A DNA stretch of 64,000 nucleotides from Janthinobacterium tructae (GTDB taxonomy: Bacteria; Pseudomonadota; Gammaproteobacteria; Burkholderiales; Burkholderiaceae_D). The notes beneath the pieces were generated by a model. It worked only from the letters and a program-made list of their open reading frames with translations. It had not been told where the DNA came from and made no database searches. Of this stretch, positions 43,896 to 52,363 are shown piece after piece. The stretch's first letter is position 1. Every line of letters begins with the position of its first letter. Where the stretch lies: positions 372,001-436,000 of the forward strand of contig NZ_CP041185.1 in NCBI RefSeq assembly GCF_006517255.1, in the 5' to 3' direction. The translations under genes and the position numbers were made by a program.

Positions 43896-43933
43896 AAAAT
43901 GGCGTGGACATCTTGCGACGCCCACGCCATTTT
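43896..43933. terminator. Intrinsic terminator behind ETF-QO
   Basis: Stem ATGGCGTGG/CCACGCCAT extended by A-T pairs (43896-43907 with 43922-43933), a 14-base loop, and A-run/T-run flanks. It lies 29 bp after the leftward ETF-QO stop codon. Confidence 0.85.
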
Positions 43934-43961
43934 ACATAGCAGCTTGCCAGGAATCAGCAGT

Positions 43962-45638
43962 TTACATATTCGGATAATTCGGTCCGCCGCCGCCTTCCGG
44001 CGTCACCCACACGATGTTCTGCGTCGGGTCCTTGATGTCGCAGGTCTTGCAGTGCACGCAGTTCTGCGCATTGATCTGCAGGCGCTCGGCGCCGTCCTCA
44101 TTCTTCACGAACTCGTACACGCCGGCAGGACAGTAACGCGCTTCCGGCCCCGCATACATGGCCAGGTTGACGTCGACGGGCACACTGGCGTTCTTCAACG
44201 TCAGGTGGATCGGCTGGTCTTCCGCGTGGTTGGTGTTCGAGATGAAGACGGACGACATCTTGTCGAAGGTCAGCTTGCCATCGGGTTTCGGATACGCGAT
44301 CTTTTTCGACTGGGCCGCCGGTTTCAGGCATTCGTGGTCGCCATGCGTGTGGTGCAGGGTCCATGGCGCCTTGCCGCGGAAGAGCATCTGGTCGACGGCC
44401 GTCATCAAGCTGCCCAGGTACAGGCCTTTCGACAGCCAAGGCTTGACGTTGCGCGCCACGTGCAGCTCTTCATGCAGCCAGGATTGTTCAAACGCGACAG
44501 GGTAGCTGGCCAGTTCGTCGTGCTGGCGCTGTTCGCCCAGCGCGCCGAAGGCCGCGTCCGCCGCCAGCATGCCGCTCTTGATGGCGGCGTGGCTGCCCTT
44601 GATGCGGCTCATGTTCAAAAAGCCCGCATCGCAGCCGATCAGCGCGCCGCCGGCGAACACGAGCTTTGGCAGCGATTGCAGGCCGCCGGCCGTGATCGCG
44701 CGCGCGCCGTACGAGATGCGCTTGCCGCCTTCGAAGAACTTGCGGATTTCCGGATGCGTTTTATAACGCTGGAATTCCTCGTATGGCGACAGGTACGGGT
44801 TTTCGTAGTTCAGGCCCACCACATAACCGACCATGACCTGGTTGTTTTCCAGGTGGTACAGGAAGGAGCCGCCATAGGTCTTCGCGTCCAGCGGCCAGCC
44901 GGTGGAGTGGATCACCAGGCCCGGCTGGTGCAGGGCAGGGTCGATTTCCCACAATTCCTTGATGCCGATGCCGTACGATTGCGGATCCTTGCCGGCGTTG
45001 AGGTCGTATTTGGCCATCAATTGCTTGCCCAGGTGGCCGCGCGCGCCTTCGGCGAACAAGGTGTACTTGGCGTGCAATTCCATGCCCAGCTGGAAGTCGG
45101 GACCCGGTTCTCCATCGCGCTTGACACCCATATTGCCGGTTGCCACGCCTTTCACGGAGCCGTCGTCGTTGTAGAGGATTTCCGCGGCAGGGAAACCGGG
45201 GAAGATTTCCACGCCCAGGTTCTCCGCCTGCTGGCCCATCCAGCGCACCACATTGCCCAGCGAGACGATGTAGTTGCCATGGTTTTCAAAGCAGGCCGGC
45301 ACGGCGAAGTTCGGCGTTTTATACGCTTTGGTTTCCGTCAGGAACAGGATGCGGTCTTCCGTCACCGCCGTGTTCAGGGGCGCGCCCAGTTCTTTCCAGT
45401 TCGGTATCAGTTCGCTCAGCGCTTTCGGGTCCATGATGGCGCCGGACAGGATATGCGCGCCCAGTTCGCCGCCTTTTTCCAGCACGCAGACGGACACTTC
45501 CTGGTTTTTTTCAGCGGCCAGCTGTTTCAGGCGGATGGCCGCCGCCAAGCCTGCGGGGCCGCCGCCGACGATCACCACGTCATACTCCATGGTCTCGCGC
45601 GGTCCGTACTGTTCAACTAAGTTATTAGGCTGTGTCAT
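43962..45638 (-). CDS. etfD: Electron-transferring flavoprotein-ubiquinone oxidoreductase
   Basis: Inner-membrane flavoprotein that passes electrons from ETF (fatty-acid and amino-acid oxidation) to ubiquinone. 558 residues. The FAD site is VVIVGGGPAGLAAAIRLKQLA (about 21-41). The C-terminal 4Fe-4S ferredoxin-like part has the Cys pattern in YCPAGVYEF and NCVHCKTCDIKDPTQNIVWVTPEGGGGP. Mid-protein motifs (GHLGKQLMAKYDL, GLQSLPKLVFAGGALIGCDAGFLN) match ETF-QO/FixC. Lone gene between a terminator and a 251-bp divergent promoter region. Confidence 0.97.
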   Translation of the reverse strand: MTQPNNLVEQYGPRETMEYDVVIVGGGPAGLAAAIRLKQLAAEKNQEVSVCVLEKGGELGAHILSGAIMDPKALSELIPNWKELGAPLNTAVTEDRILFLTETKAYKTPNFAVPACFENHGNYIVSLGNVVRWMGQQAENLGVEIFPGFPAAEILYNDDGSVKGVATGNMGVKRDGEPGPDFQLGMELHAKYTLFAEGARGHLGKQLMAKYDLNAGKDPQSYGIGIKELWEIDPALHQPGLVIHSTGWPLDAKTYGGSFLYHLENNQVMVGYVVGLNYENPYLSPYEEFQRYKTHPEIRKFFEGGKRISYGARAITAGGLQSLPKLVFAGGALIGCDAGFLNMSRIKGSHAAIKSGMLAADAAFGALGEQRQHDELASYPVAFEQSWLHEELHVARNVKPWLSKGLYLGSLMTAVDQMLFRGKAPWTLHHTHGDHECLKPAAQSKKIAYPKPDGKLTFDKMSSVFISNTNHAEDQPIHLTLKNASVPVDVNLAMYAGPEARYCPAGVYEFVKNEDGAERLQINAQNCVHCKTCDIKDPTQNIVWVTPEGGGGPNYPNM

Positions 45639-45889
45639 GGTCTCGATTGTTAGTCACTAAATGGGTGGGTGAGGAATCTTCGGATAAATTTAAGCACGAG
45701 TGTGCTTGTTTTTGGCGAGGATTGCAACTTTGGCGCCATTTTGCGTGACATTGCCCCTCGCCGCAATCTAAATCCAGCCATTTTGTGTAATGATGGCGTT
45801 TACCTTTGCTCAAGTGTGACGCGGGGTATTTTGCCCCTGTGCCAGTGGCACGGTGTAAAGTGTTGTCTAAAATAAAACAGGAGTAGCTC

Positions 45890-46666
45890 GTGGGCATAGA
45901 AGTCAATTTCGAGGGCAAGATTGCCCTGATTACCGGCGCATCGAGCGGCCTCGGCGCGCGCTTTGCGAAAGTGCTGGCCCAGGCCGGCGCACAGGTCGTG
46001 CTGGCGTCGCGCCGCACCGAACGCCTGAAGGAATTGCGCGCCGAAATCGAAGCCGATGGCGGCGCCGCGCACGTGGTGTCGCTCGATGTGACCGACTTCG
46101 CCAGCATCAAGTCGGCCATCGCGCATGCGGAAACGGAAGCGGGCCCCATCGATATTCTCGTCAACAATTCCGGTGTCTCCACCACGCAACGCCTGGTCGA
46201 CGTCACGCCCGAAGATTACTCGTTCGTGATGGACACCAACCTGCGCGGCTCGTTCTTCGTGGCCCAGCAGACGGCCAAGCGCATGATCGCGCGCGCCAAG
46301 GGCGACCCGAAGAAACAGCACCGCATCATCAATATCGCCTCGATGGCGGGCTTGCAAGTGTTGCCGCAGATCGGCGTGTATTGCATGAGCAAGGCGGGCA
46401 TGGTGCACATGACGCGCGCCATGGCCGTGGAGTGGGGCAAGTATGGCATCAACACCAACGCCATCTGCCCCGGCTATATCTCCACCGAGATCAATGAAGA
46501 TTATTTCGCCACCGAGCAGGGCAAGAAGCTGATCGAGATGCTGCCGAACAAGCGTCCGGGCAAGCCGGAAGATCTGGACGGGCTGCTGCTGCTGCTGGCG
46601 GGCGAAGATTCGCACTTTATCAACGGCGCGATCATTTCCGCAGACGGTGGAATGAGCACGTTTTAA
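45890..46666 (+). CDS. Short-chain dehydrogenase/reductase
   Basis: 258 residues, classical SDR. The NAD(P) motif is TGASSGLGARFAKVLAQAGA (about 15-34), then NNSGVS (NNAG-type motif), the active-site Ser in INIASMAG, and YCMSKAGMV with Tyr/Lys. The GTG start has AGGAG eight bases upstream. Divergent from ETF-QO. An oxidoreductase of fatty-acid or ketone metabolism is plausible, but the substrate cannot be assigned. Confidence 0.9.
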   Translation: MGIEVNFEGKIALITGASSGLGARFAKVLAQAGAQVVLASRRTERLKELRAEIEADGGAAHVVSLDVTDFASIKSAIAHAETEAGPIDILVNNSGVSTTQRLVDVTPEDYSFVMDTNLRGSFFVAQQTAKRMIARAKGDPKKQHRIINIASMAGLQVLPQIGVYCMSKAGMVHMTRAMAVEWGKYGINTNAICPGYISTEINEDYFATEQGKKLIEMLPNKRPGKPEDLDGLLLLLAGEDSHFINGAIISADGGMSTF

Positions 46667-46696
46667 GCACCGCGCTGAAACCGGCAGCTGCGGTCC

Positions 46697-47263
46697 CTAG
46701 CGCTGCAGCTGCAGTCCCACCAGCTTGTGCACCAGCTCGGATGAGGTCGCGGCGGCGAATTTGCGCATCAGCTTGGCGCGGTGCATTTCCACCGTGCGCG
46801 GGCTGAGGTCGATCTGGCGGGCGATGACCTTGCTGGTCTTGCCTTCCACCAGCAGGGCGGCGATTTCGCGCTCGCGCGGGGTCAACTGGGCCGTCACGGG
46901 GCGTTTCTCGCTGACATCCTCAAACGTCCAGATGCCCGCTCCCAGTGGCTGGCCCGGCAGCATGGCGTGGCCCGTCACATGGCACCAGAACAATTCACCA
47001 TTACTGCGGCGCATGATGCGCTCGTCCGAATAGCGGCCCTTGGTGTTCATGATGGGGATGATGCGGTCACCCGTGCGCAGGAATTCGTCGTGCGTGGGGT
47101 AGAGTACTTCGAAGGACTGGTCGTCGAGCTGGGCGCGTGCATAGCCGAACATGGATGCCAGCGCCTCGTTGCAGCTGCGCATGATGCGGTTTTCCGACAT
47201 GCACATGCCCACGGGCGCGTGCAGGAAGATACTTTCATAATCGATGGCTGACGCGGCGTTCAT
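46697..47263 (-). CDS. PAS-LuxR-type transcriptional regulator
   Basis: 188 residues. A single PAS domain spans about 10-120 (APVGMCMSENRIMRSCNEALASMFGYARAQL, then YSDERIMRRSNGELFWCHVTG), followed by a LuxR/FixJ helix-turn-helix at about 125-185 (LTPREREIAALLVEGKTSKVIARQIDLSPRTVEMHRAKL). It has no receiver domain, so it is not a standard response regulator; PAS sensing could be direct. Divergent from scoAB, making it a candidate regulator of that operon. Similar stand-alone PAS-LuxR proteins occur next to metabolic genes in Betaproteobacteria. Confidence 0.86.
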   Translation of the reverse strand: MNAASAIDYESIFLHAPVGMCMSENRIMRSCNEALASMFGYARAQLDDQSFEVLYPTHDEFLRTGDRIIPIMNTKGRYSDERIMRRSNGELFWCHVTGHAMLPGQPLGAGIWTFEDVSEKRPVTAQLTPREREIAALLVEGKTSKVIARQIDLSPRTVEMHRAKLMRKFAAATSSELVHKLVGLQLQR

Positions 47264-47362
47264 CTGATACGTATCACTCTCACAGGGGGATTGCCGGCAC
47301 GGCGCCGGTAGTTCTACGGTATTGTACTTTCCACTCGCGTATTTTATGCTGAGTCGCTGCCT

Positions 47363-47375
47363 GAGTCATGGACTC
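47363..47375. promoter_or_regulatory. Small palindrome in the regulator/scoA intergenic region
   Basis: GAGTC-ATG-GACTC, with an extra direct copy of GAGTC at 47351. It lies 36 bp before scoA and could be an operator for the divergent PAS-LuxR protein. Confidence 0.3.
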
Positions 47376-47410
47376 AAGACCAAAGCTTAACAAAAGATAG
47401 AGGGACACCC

Positions 47411-48112
47411 ATGAATAAAGTTTATCCTGACGCCGCCTCTGCGCTGGCCGGTATCGTCCAAGATGGCCAGACCATCGCCGTCGGCGGCTTCGGCCTGTGC
47501 GGCATTCCCGAAGCCCTGATCGGCGCCTTGCGCGATTCGGGCGTGACGGGCCTGACGGCCATTTCCAACAACGCCGGCGTGGACGGCTTCGGCCTGGGTC
47601 AGCTCTTGACCACGCGCCAGATCAAGAAAATGATCGCCTCCTACGTGGGCGAAAACAAGGAATTCGCGCGCCAGTACCTGGCCGGCGAACTGGAACTGGA
47701 ATTCACGCCGCAAGGCACCCTGGCCGAGAAACTGCGCGCCGGCGGCGCCGGCATTCCGGCCTTCTTCACCAAGACGGGCGTGGGCACCATCGTTGCCGAC
47801 GGCAAGGAACTGCGCGAGTTCGACGGCGAACAATACGTGATGGAACGCAGCCTCGTGGCTGACGTATCGTTGGTGAAAGCCTACATGGCCGACCGCGCCG
47901 GCAATTTGGTTTACCGCAAGACGGCGCGCAATTTCAACCCGAACGTGGCCATGGCGGGCAAGATCACCATCGTCGAAGTGGAAAAACTGGTCGAAGTGGG
48001 CGAGATCGACCCGGACCAGGTGCACACCCCCAGCATCTTCGTGCACCGCATCGTGGTCAACGCGAACCCGGAAAAACGCATCGAGCAGCGCACCGTGCGC
48101 TCTGAAGCATAA
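47411..48112 (+). CDS. scoA: 3-oxoacid CoA-transferase subunit A
   Basis: Succinyl-CoA:3-ketoacid CoA-transferase subunit A, 233 residues, for acetoacetate use. Motifs are [21 protein letters not shown] (about 22-42) and [16 protein letters not shown], then [29 protein letters not shown] and [24 protein letters not shown], all typical of the alpha subunit. A good ribosome site (AGAGGG) precedes the ATG. Paired with scoB 20 bp downstream. Confidence 0.95.
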   Translation: MNKVYPDAASALAGIVQDGQTIAVGGFGLCGIPEALIGALRDSGVTGLTAISNNAGVDGFGLGQLLTTRQIKKMIASYVGENKEFARQYLAGELELEFTPQGTLAEKLRAGGAGIPAFFTKTGVGTIVADGKELREFDGEQYVMERSLVADVSLVKAYMADRAGNLVYRKTARNFNPNVAMAGKITIVEVEKLVEVGEIDPDQVHTPSIFVHRIVVNANPEKRIEQRTVRSEA

Positions 48113-48132
48113 AAAAGAATACGGAGATTATC

Positions 48133-48783
48133 ATGGCTTGGACACGTGACGAAATGGCCGCGCGCGCGGCAAAGGAATTGCAGGATGGCTTTTATGTGAA
48201 CCTGGGCATCGGCTTGCCGACCCTGGTGGCGAACTATGTGCCGGACAATATGGAAGTGTTTTTGCAGTCGGAAAATGGCTTGTTGGGTATCGGCCCGTTC
48301 CCCACCGACGCGGAAGTCGATGCCGACCTGATCAACGCCGGCAAGCAGACGGTGACGGCCTTGCCCGGCGCTGCCTACTTCAGCTCGGCTGACTCGTTTG
48401 GCATGATCCGCGGCGGCAAGATCAACCTGGCCATCCTGGGCGCCATGCAAGTATCGGAAAAGGGCGACCTGGCGAACTGGATGATTCCAGGCAAGATGGT
48501 CAAGGGCATGGGCGGCGCGATGGACCTCGTCGCCGGCGTCAAGCGCGTCGTCGTGCTGATGGAGCACGTGGCCACGGCCAAGGATGGCACGACGTCGCAT
48601 AAATTGCTGAAACAGTGCGACTTGCCGCTGACGGGCGTGGGCGTGGTGGACGTCATCATCAGCGACCTGGGTGTCATCGACGTGACGGAAAACGGCCTGA
48701 AGCTGGTGGAATTGGCGCCGGGCGTGACCAAGGAGCAAGTGCAGGCGGCCACGGGTGCAGAGCTGGATGTTTCCGCCGTGTAA
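48133..48783 (+). CDS. scoB: 3-oxoacid CoA-transferase subunit B
   Basis: Beta subunit, 216 residues. It carries the catalytic Glu in [14 protein letters not shown] (about 52-65), the N-terminal [19 protein letters not shown], and [36 protein letters not shown]. With ScoA it forms the complete enzyme that activates acetoacetate with CoA from succinyl-CoA. A strong terminator follows. Confidence 0.96.
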   Translation: MAWTRDEMAARAAKELQDGFYVNLGIGLPTLVANYVPDNMEVFLQSENGLLGIGPFPTDAEVDADLINAGKQTVTALPGAAYFSSADSFGMIRGGKINLAILGAMQVSEKGDLANWMIPGKMVKGMGGAMDLVAGVKRVVVLMEHVATAKDGTTSHKLLKQCDLPLTGVGVVDVIISDLGVIDVTENGLKLVELAPGVTKEQVQAATGAELDVSAV

Positions 48784-48816
48784 GCGGAACATAAGCGGAT
48801 TGTCGTATTGAAGCAG

Positions 48817-48844
48817 GGCGGACAGCGATGTCCGCCTTTTTTTT
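48817..48844 (+). terminator. Intrinsic terminator of scoAB
   Basis: Perfect 8-bp stem (48817-48824 with 48829-48836), tetraloop GCGA and eight T residues. The final bases touch the stop of the convergent doxX gene. Confidence 0.93.
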
Positions 48845-49253
48845 ATGCGCCCGCCTTGCCGCGCAAGCCGTCCAGGCTGCAGGCGCCGGCGCCCGCAGCG
48901 GCGAAGTACAGGAAGGTGAAGCAGTACATCACGGCCATTTCGCCGCCGTTCAGGATAGGCAGGAAACCGTTTGGCGCGTGCGCCATGAAATAGGCGGCCG
49001 CCATCTGGCCCGACAGGATGAAGGCGACGGGGCGCGTGAACAGGCCCACCAGCAGCAAGCTGCCGCCGACCAGCTCGATGACGCCGGCCGCGCCCATCAC
49101 GGACAGCAGTTGCAAGCCATCGAACATGGCCACATGCGGCGCGCCGAACAGTTTTGCGGTGCCGTGCTGCAGGAAGAGGAAACCGAGGATGATGCGAAGC
49201 AGGCCCAGCAAGCGTGGGGACCAGGTGGCGTAGAGGGCGGGCGAGAGGGACAT
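48843..49253 (-). CDS. DoxX-family membrane protein
   Basis: 136 residues with four hydrophobic segments (LLGLLRIILGFLFLQHGTAKLFG at the start, VMGAAGVIELVGGSLLLVGLF, VAFILSGQMAAAYFMAHAP, MAVMYCFTFLYFAAAGAGACS). This matches the DoxX family, whose members act in membrane redox or quinone-linked reactions, but the substrate is unknown. The ATG at 49253 is chosen for its GGAG site; an upstream ATG at 49265 is poorer. Converges with scoB. Confidence 0.86.
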   Translation of the reverse strand: MSLSPALYATWSPRLLGLLRIILGFLFLQHGTAKLFGAPHVAMFDGLQLLSVMGAAGVIELVGGSLLLVGLFTRPVAFILSGQMAAAYFMAHAPNGFLPILNGGEMAVMYCFTFLYFAAAGAGACSLDGLRGKAGA

Positions 49254-49437
49254 GGCGTACTCCATTCAAAAAGTGGATGGTTCGGTGTCAGGCTTGCATT
49301 AGCGCAATGTCATTATGCGGGAGCCTGGCGGCGAACAGGTGACAGCACTGTAATGGTTTTTTATTCATTGATCATCATGATAAATATTGATGCATGATTT
49401 ACTACTGGTTAATGATGCGGTAAAACTTGCGCGTAAT

Positions 49438-49472
49438 GAAAAAAGCCCCGCGGATCGCTCCGCGGGGCTTTT
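49438..49472 (-). terminator. Intrinsic terminator behind dctA
   Basis: Perfect 10-bp stem (49445-49454 with 49459-49468), tetraloop TCGC, A-run on the left (U-run for the minus strand) and T-run on the right. Serves the leftward dctA gene. Confidence 0.9.
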
Positions 49473-49488
49473 CCAGTGAATGAGGCGC

Positions 49489-50790
49489 TTACTTGACGAT
49501 ATTCACGGCCGGTGCGACGTAGGCGTCGTCGGTCGGGTGGGTGGGATGGGCCAGCTCGCTGTGCAGCTTGTCCATGTCCAGTTCTTTTTCCCATTTCGAC
49601 ACGACGATGGTGGCCACGCCGTTACCGACGAAGTTGGTCAGCGCGCGGCATTCGCTCATGAAGCGGTCGATGCCCAGGATCAGCGCCATGCCGGCCACGG
49701 GAATCGTCGGCACTACGGCCAGGGTGGCGGCCAGGGTGATGAAGCCGGCGCCCGTGATACCGGACGCACCTTTCGAGGTCAGCATCGCCACGCCCAGGAT
49801 GGTCAGTTCCTGCCAGATGGTCAGTTCCGTGTTGGTCGCTTGTGCCACGAACAGAGCTGCCATGGTCATGTAGATGTTGGTGCCGTCCAGGTTGAACGAG
49901 TAGCCGGTAGGCACGACCAGGCCGACCACCGGTTTCGAGCAGCCCAGGCGCTCGAGTTTTTTCATCAGGGCCGGCAAGGCCGATTCCGACGAGCTCGTGC
50001 CCAGCACGATCAGCAGTTCTTCCTTGATGTACAGCAAGAAGCGGCCGATGGAGAAGCCCGTGTACCTGGCGATCAGGCCCAGCACGACGAAGACGAACAG
50101 GAAGCAGGTCAGGTAGAACGAACCCATCAGTTTAGCCAGCGGGATCAGCGAAGCCAGGCCGTATTTGCCGATGGTGAAGGCCATCGCACCGAACGCGCCG
50201 ACGGGAGCGACTTTCATGATGATGTTGACCATGCCGAAGATGGCATGCGACAGCTCGTCGATCAGCTTGGTGACCGGACGGCCGCGCTCGCCCAGCAGGG
50301 ACAGCGAGAAGCCGAACAGGATGGCGATCAGCAGCACTTGCAGGATGTCGCCCTTGGCGAAGGCGTCGACGAAGGTCTTCGGGATGATGTTCATCAGGAA
50401 GTCCACCGTCGTCAAGCCTTCAGCGTGCGTGTATTGCGCGATCGACTTGGCGTCCAGGTGGGCGGGATCGGCGTTGAAACCGGCGCCCGGTTTGAGAATA
50501 TTGGCAACCAGCAAGCCGATGGCCAGCGCGAAGGTGGAGACCACTTCGAAGTACAGCAGCGCCTTGCCGCCGACTCTGCCGATCTTCTTGACGTCCTGCA
50601 TGCCGGCGATGCCGGAGACCACGGTACAGAAGATCACCGGGGCGATGATCATCTTGATCAGTTTGATAAAGCCGTCGCCCAGCGGTTTCATGTCGACGGC
50701 GTTCGATGGGTAGAACACCCCCAGCAGCACGCCTGCCACGATGGCGAACAGCACCTGGACATACAGGATTTTATAGAATGGTTTTTTCAC
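49489..50790 (-). CDS. dctA: C4-dicarboxylate/H+ symporter DctA
   Basis: Inner-membrane carrier for succinate, fumarate and malate, 433 residues, DAACS/GltP family. About eight hydrophobic segments plus two re-entrant loops; signatures [20 protein letters not shown] (about 52-71), [15 protein letters not shown] (about 270-284) and [22 protein letters not shown]. The GTG at 50790 has AGAGGAG and begins the expected sequence ([17 protein letters not shown]); the frame extends 20 residues upstream without similarity. Confidence 0.95.
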   Translation of the reverse strand: MKKPFYKILYVQVLFAIVAGVLLGVFYPSNAVDMKPLGDGFIKLIKMIIAPVIFCTVVSGIAGMQDVKKIGRVGGKALLYFEVVSTFALAIGLLVANILKPGAGFNADPAHLDAKSIAQYTHAEGLTTVDFLMNIIPKTFVDAFAKGDILQVLLIAILFGFSLSLLGERGRPVTKLIDELSHAIFGMVNIIMKVAPVGAFGAMAFTIGKYGLASLIPLAKLMGSFYLTCFLFVFVVLGLIARYTGFSIGRFLLYIKEELLIVLGTSSSESALPALMKKLERLGCSKPVVGLVVPTGYSFNLDGTNIYMTMAALFVAQATNTELTIWQELTILGVAMLTSKGASGITGAGFITLAATLAVVPTIPVAGMALILGIDRFMSECRALTNFVGNGVATIVVSKWEKELDMDKLHSELAHPTHPTDDAYVAPAVNIVK

Positions 50791-51052
50791 GAGTGGTCTC
50801 CTCTTGCGGGTTGATGCTGCGATCATCCGCCCATTGCCGGGCCGGCTCAATTGTGGATAACCGCAGATATGCAGTTTCGCTATATCGGGTATTGCGCCAT
50901 GGCGAAGGTGCCAGTGCTGTGCTGCGGCGCAGCATTTCAGCCGTGCGCTTGGAGCATTGCCCGCGCTGCGCTACACTGCCGTAGCGTCGCGCGCGGGACA
51001 CCCCTTGGCAGGCAGAAAGCGGTGCTCTTTTTATATCAAATAAGGAATTGGC

Positions 51053-51934
51053 ATGATCGAAGCGAGCATCAAATCCGTCCAGTGCATCTCCCCCGCAGGC
51101 TTGCATACCATGTCGTACAAGGAGTGGGGGGCGCCCGACAATCCGAACGTGCTCGTCTGCGCCCATGGCGTGACGCGCGTGGCGGACGACTTCGACAACC
51201 TGGCACGCGCCATGGCCAGCGATTACCGCGTCATCTGCCCCGACGTGGTCGGGCGCGGGCGCTCGGGCTGGCTGGCCAATCCGCAGTTCTACCGCGTACC
51301 GCAATATGTGAGCGACATGGTGACCCTGCTGGCGCGCGTGCTGGCCAATGGCGAGCGCCAGACGGTGGACTGGTTCGGCACCTCGATGGGCGGCTTGATC
51401 GGCCTGGGCCTGGCCTCGTTGCCGGACAGCCCGATCAGCAAACTTGTGCTGAACGATATCGGCCCGACCCTGGCGCCGGAAGCCTTGCAGCGCATTGGCG
51501 ACTACATCGGCCAGGACTTGCGTTTCGAAACCTTTGAGCAGGGCGCCAGGTTTGTGCGCGACGTGTCCGCCAGCTTCGGCCCGCACACGGACGCGGAATG
51601 GCATAAACTGGCGGTGGATGTGTTGCGTCAGGATAAGGATGGCCATTGGCGCCGCCACTATGATATGGGTCTGGCCATGCCGTTCCGTTCGGCCACGCCG
51701 GAATCGGCGGCCAGCGACGAAGCCATGCTGTGGGCCGCGTATGATGCCGTGCGCTGCCCCACCTTGCTGGTGCGCGGGTCGGAGTCCGATTTGCTGTCGC
51801 ACGCGACGGCGCAGATCATGCTGGGCCGCGGCCCGAAGGCGCAGCTGGTGGAAATCGCCGGCGTGGGCCATGCGCCCACCTTCGTGCACGACGACCAGAT
51901 CGCCATCGCGCGCAAGTTTTTGCTGGGCAAGTAA
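51053..51934 (+). CDS. Alpha/beta-fold hydrolase
   Basis: 293 residues. The nucleophile Ser is in WFGTSMGGLIG (about 102-112), the oxyanion region is VCAHGVTRVADDF, the probable acid is in RGSESDLLSH, and the catalytic His is in GVGHAPTFVHDDQ. Could be an esterase or an MhpC-like hydrolase, with no substrate evident. It starts the run hydrolase-ridA-relA; gaps of 46 and 32 bp permit one transcript. Confidence 0.87.
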   Translation: MIEASIKSVQCISPAGLHTMSYKEWGAPDNPNVLVCAHGVTRVADDFDNLARAMASDYRVICPDVVGRGRSGWLANPQFYRVPQYVSDMVTLLARVLANGERQTVDWFGTSMGGLIGLGLASLPDSPISKLVLNDIGPTLAPEALQRIGDYIGQDLRFETFEQGARFVRDVSASFGPHTDAEWHKLAVDVLRQDKDGHWRRHYDMGLAMPFRSATPESAASDEAMLWAAYDAVRCPTLLVRGSESDLLSHATAQIMLGRGPKAQLVEIAGVGHAPTFVHDDQIAIARKFLLGK

Positions 51935-51980
51935 TAATCAGTAACGCTGTACAGATTTTGAAACAACCGAAAGAAGAAGC

Positions 51981-52331
51981 ATGGAAATTACACGACTGCA
52001 CGTAGGCAAACGCCTCTCCGAAGTAGCCATACACAACAACACCATCTACCTGGCTGGCCAGATCGCCGAAGACACCACACAAGATATCGTCGGCCAGACG
52101 CGCGAAGTGCTCGGCCATGTCGACCGTTTGCTGGCGGAAGCGGGCAGCGACAAGACCTGCATCCTGTCGTGCCAGATATACATTGCCGACATGAAAGACT
52201 TCGATGGCATGAATGAAGTATGGGATGACTGGGTCGCGTCAAGCCACACCCCGCCGCGCGCCACCGTCGAGGCGAAGCTGGCCAATCCGGCATGCCTGGT
52301 TGAAATCGTCATCATCGCTGCAGAGCGCTAG
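51981..52331 (+). CDS. RidA/YjgF-family protein
   Basis: 116 residues of the RidA (YjgF/YER057c/UK114) fold: HNNTIYLAGQIAEDT near the start, REVLGHVDRLLAEAGSDKTCILSCQIYIADMKDF in the middle and PPRATVEAKLANPACLVEIVIIAA at the end. The Arg and Glu that bind the imine/enamine carboxylate in active RidA are present. Probable enamine/imine deaminase or a related subfamily. It lies 32 bp in front of relA. Confidence 0.9.
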   Translation: MEITRLHVGKRLSEVAIHNNTIYLAGQIAEDTTQDIVGQTREVLGHVDRLLAEAGSDKTCILSCQIYIADMKDFDGMNEVWDDWVASSHTPPRATVEAKLANPACLVEIVIIAAER

Positions 52332-52363
52332 GTTATTCAGTTATTTAGTTTATAAGGCATTAC

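Noticed and set aside
45692..45713. Terminator-like hairpin AAGCAC-GAGT-GTGCTT followed by GTTTTT
   Set aside because: Lies in a divergent promoter region with no upstream gene on that strand; six-base stem is weak.
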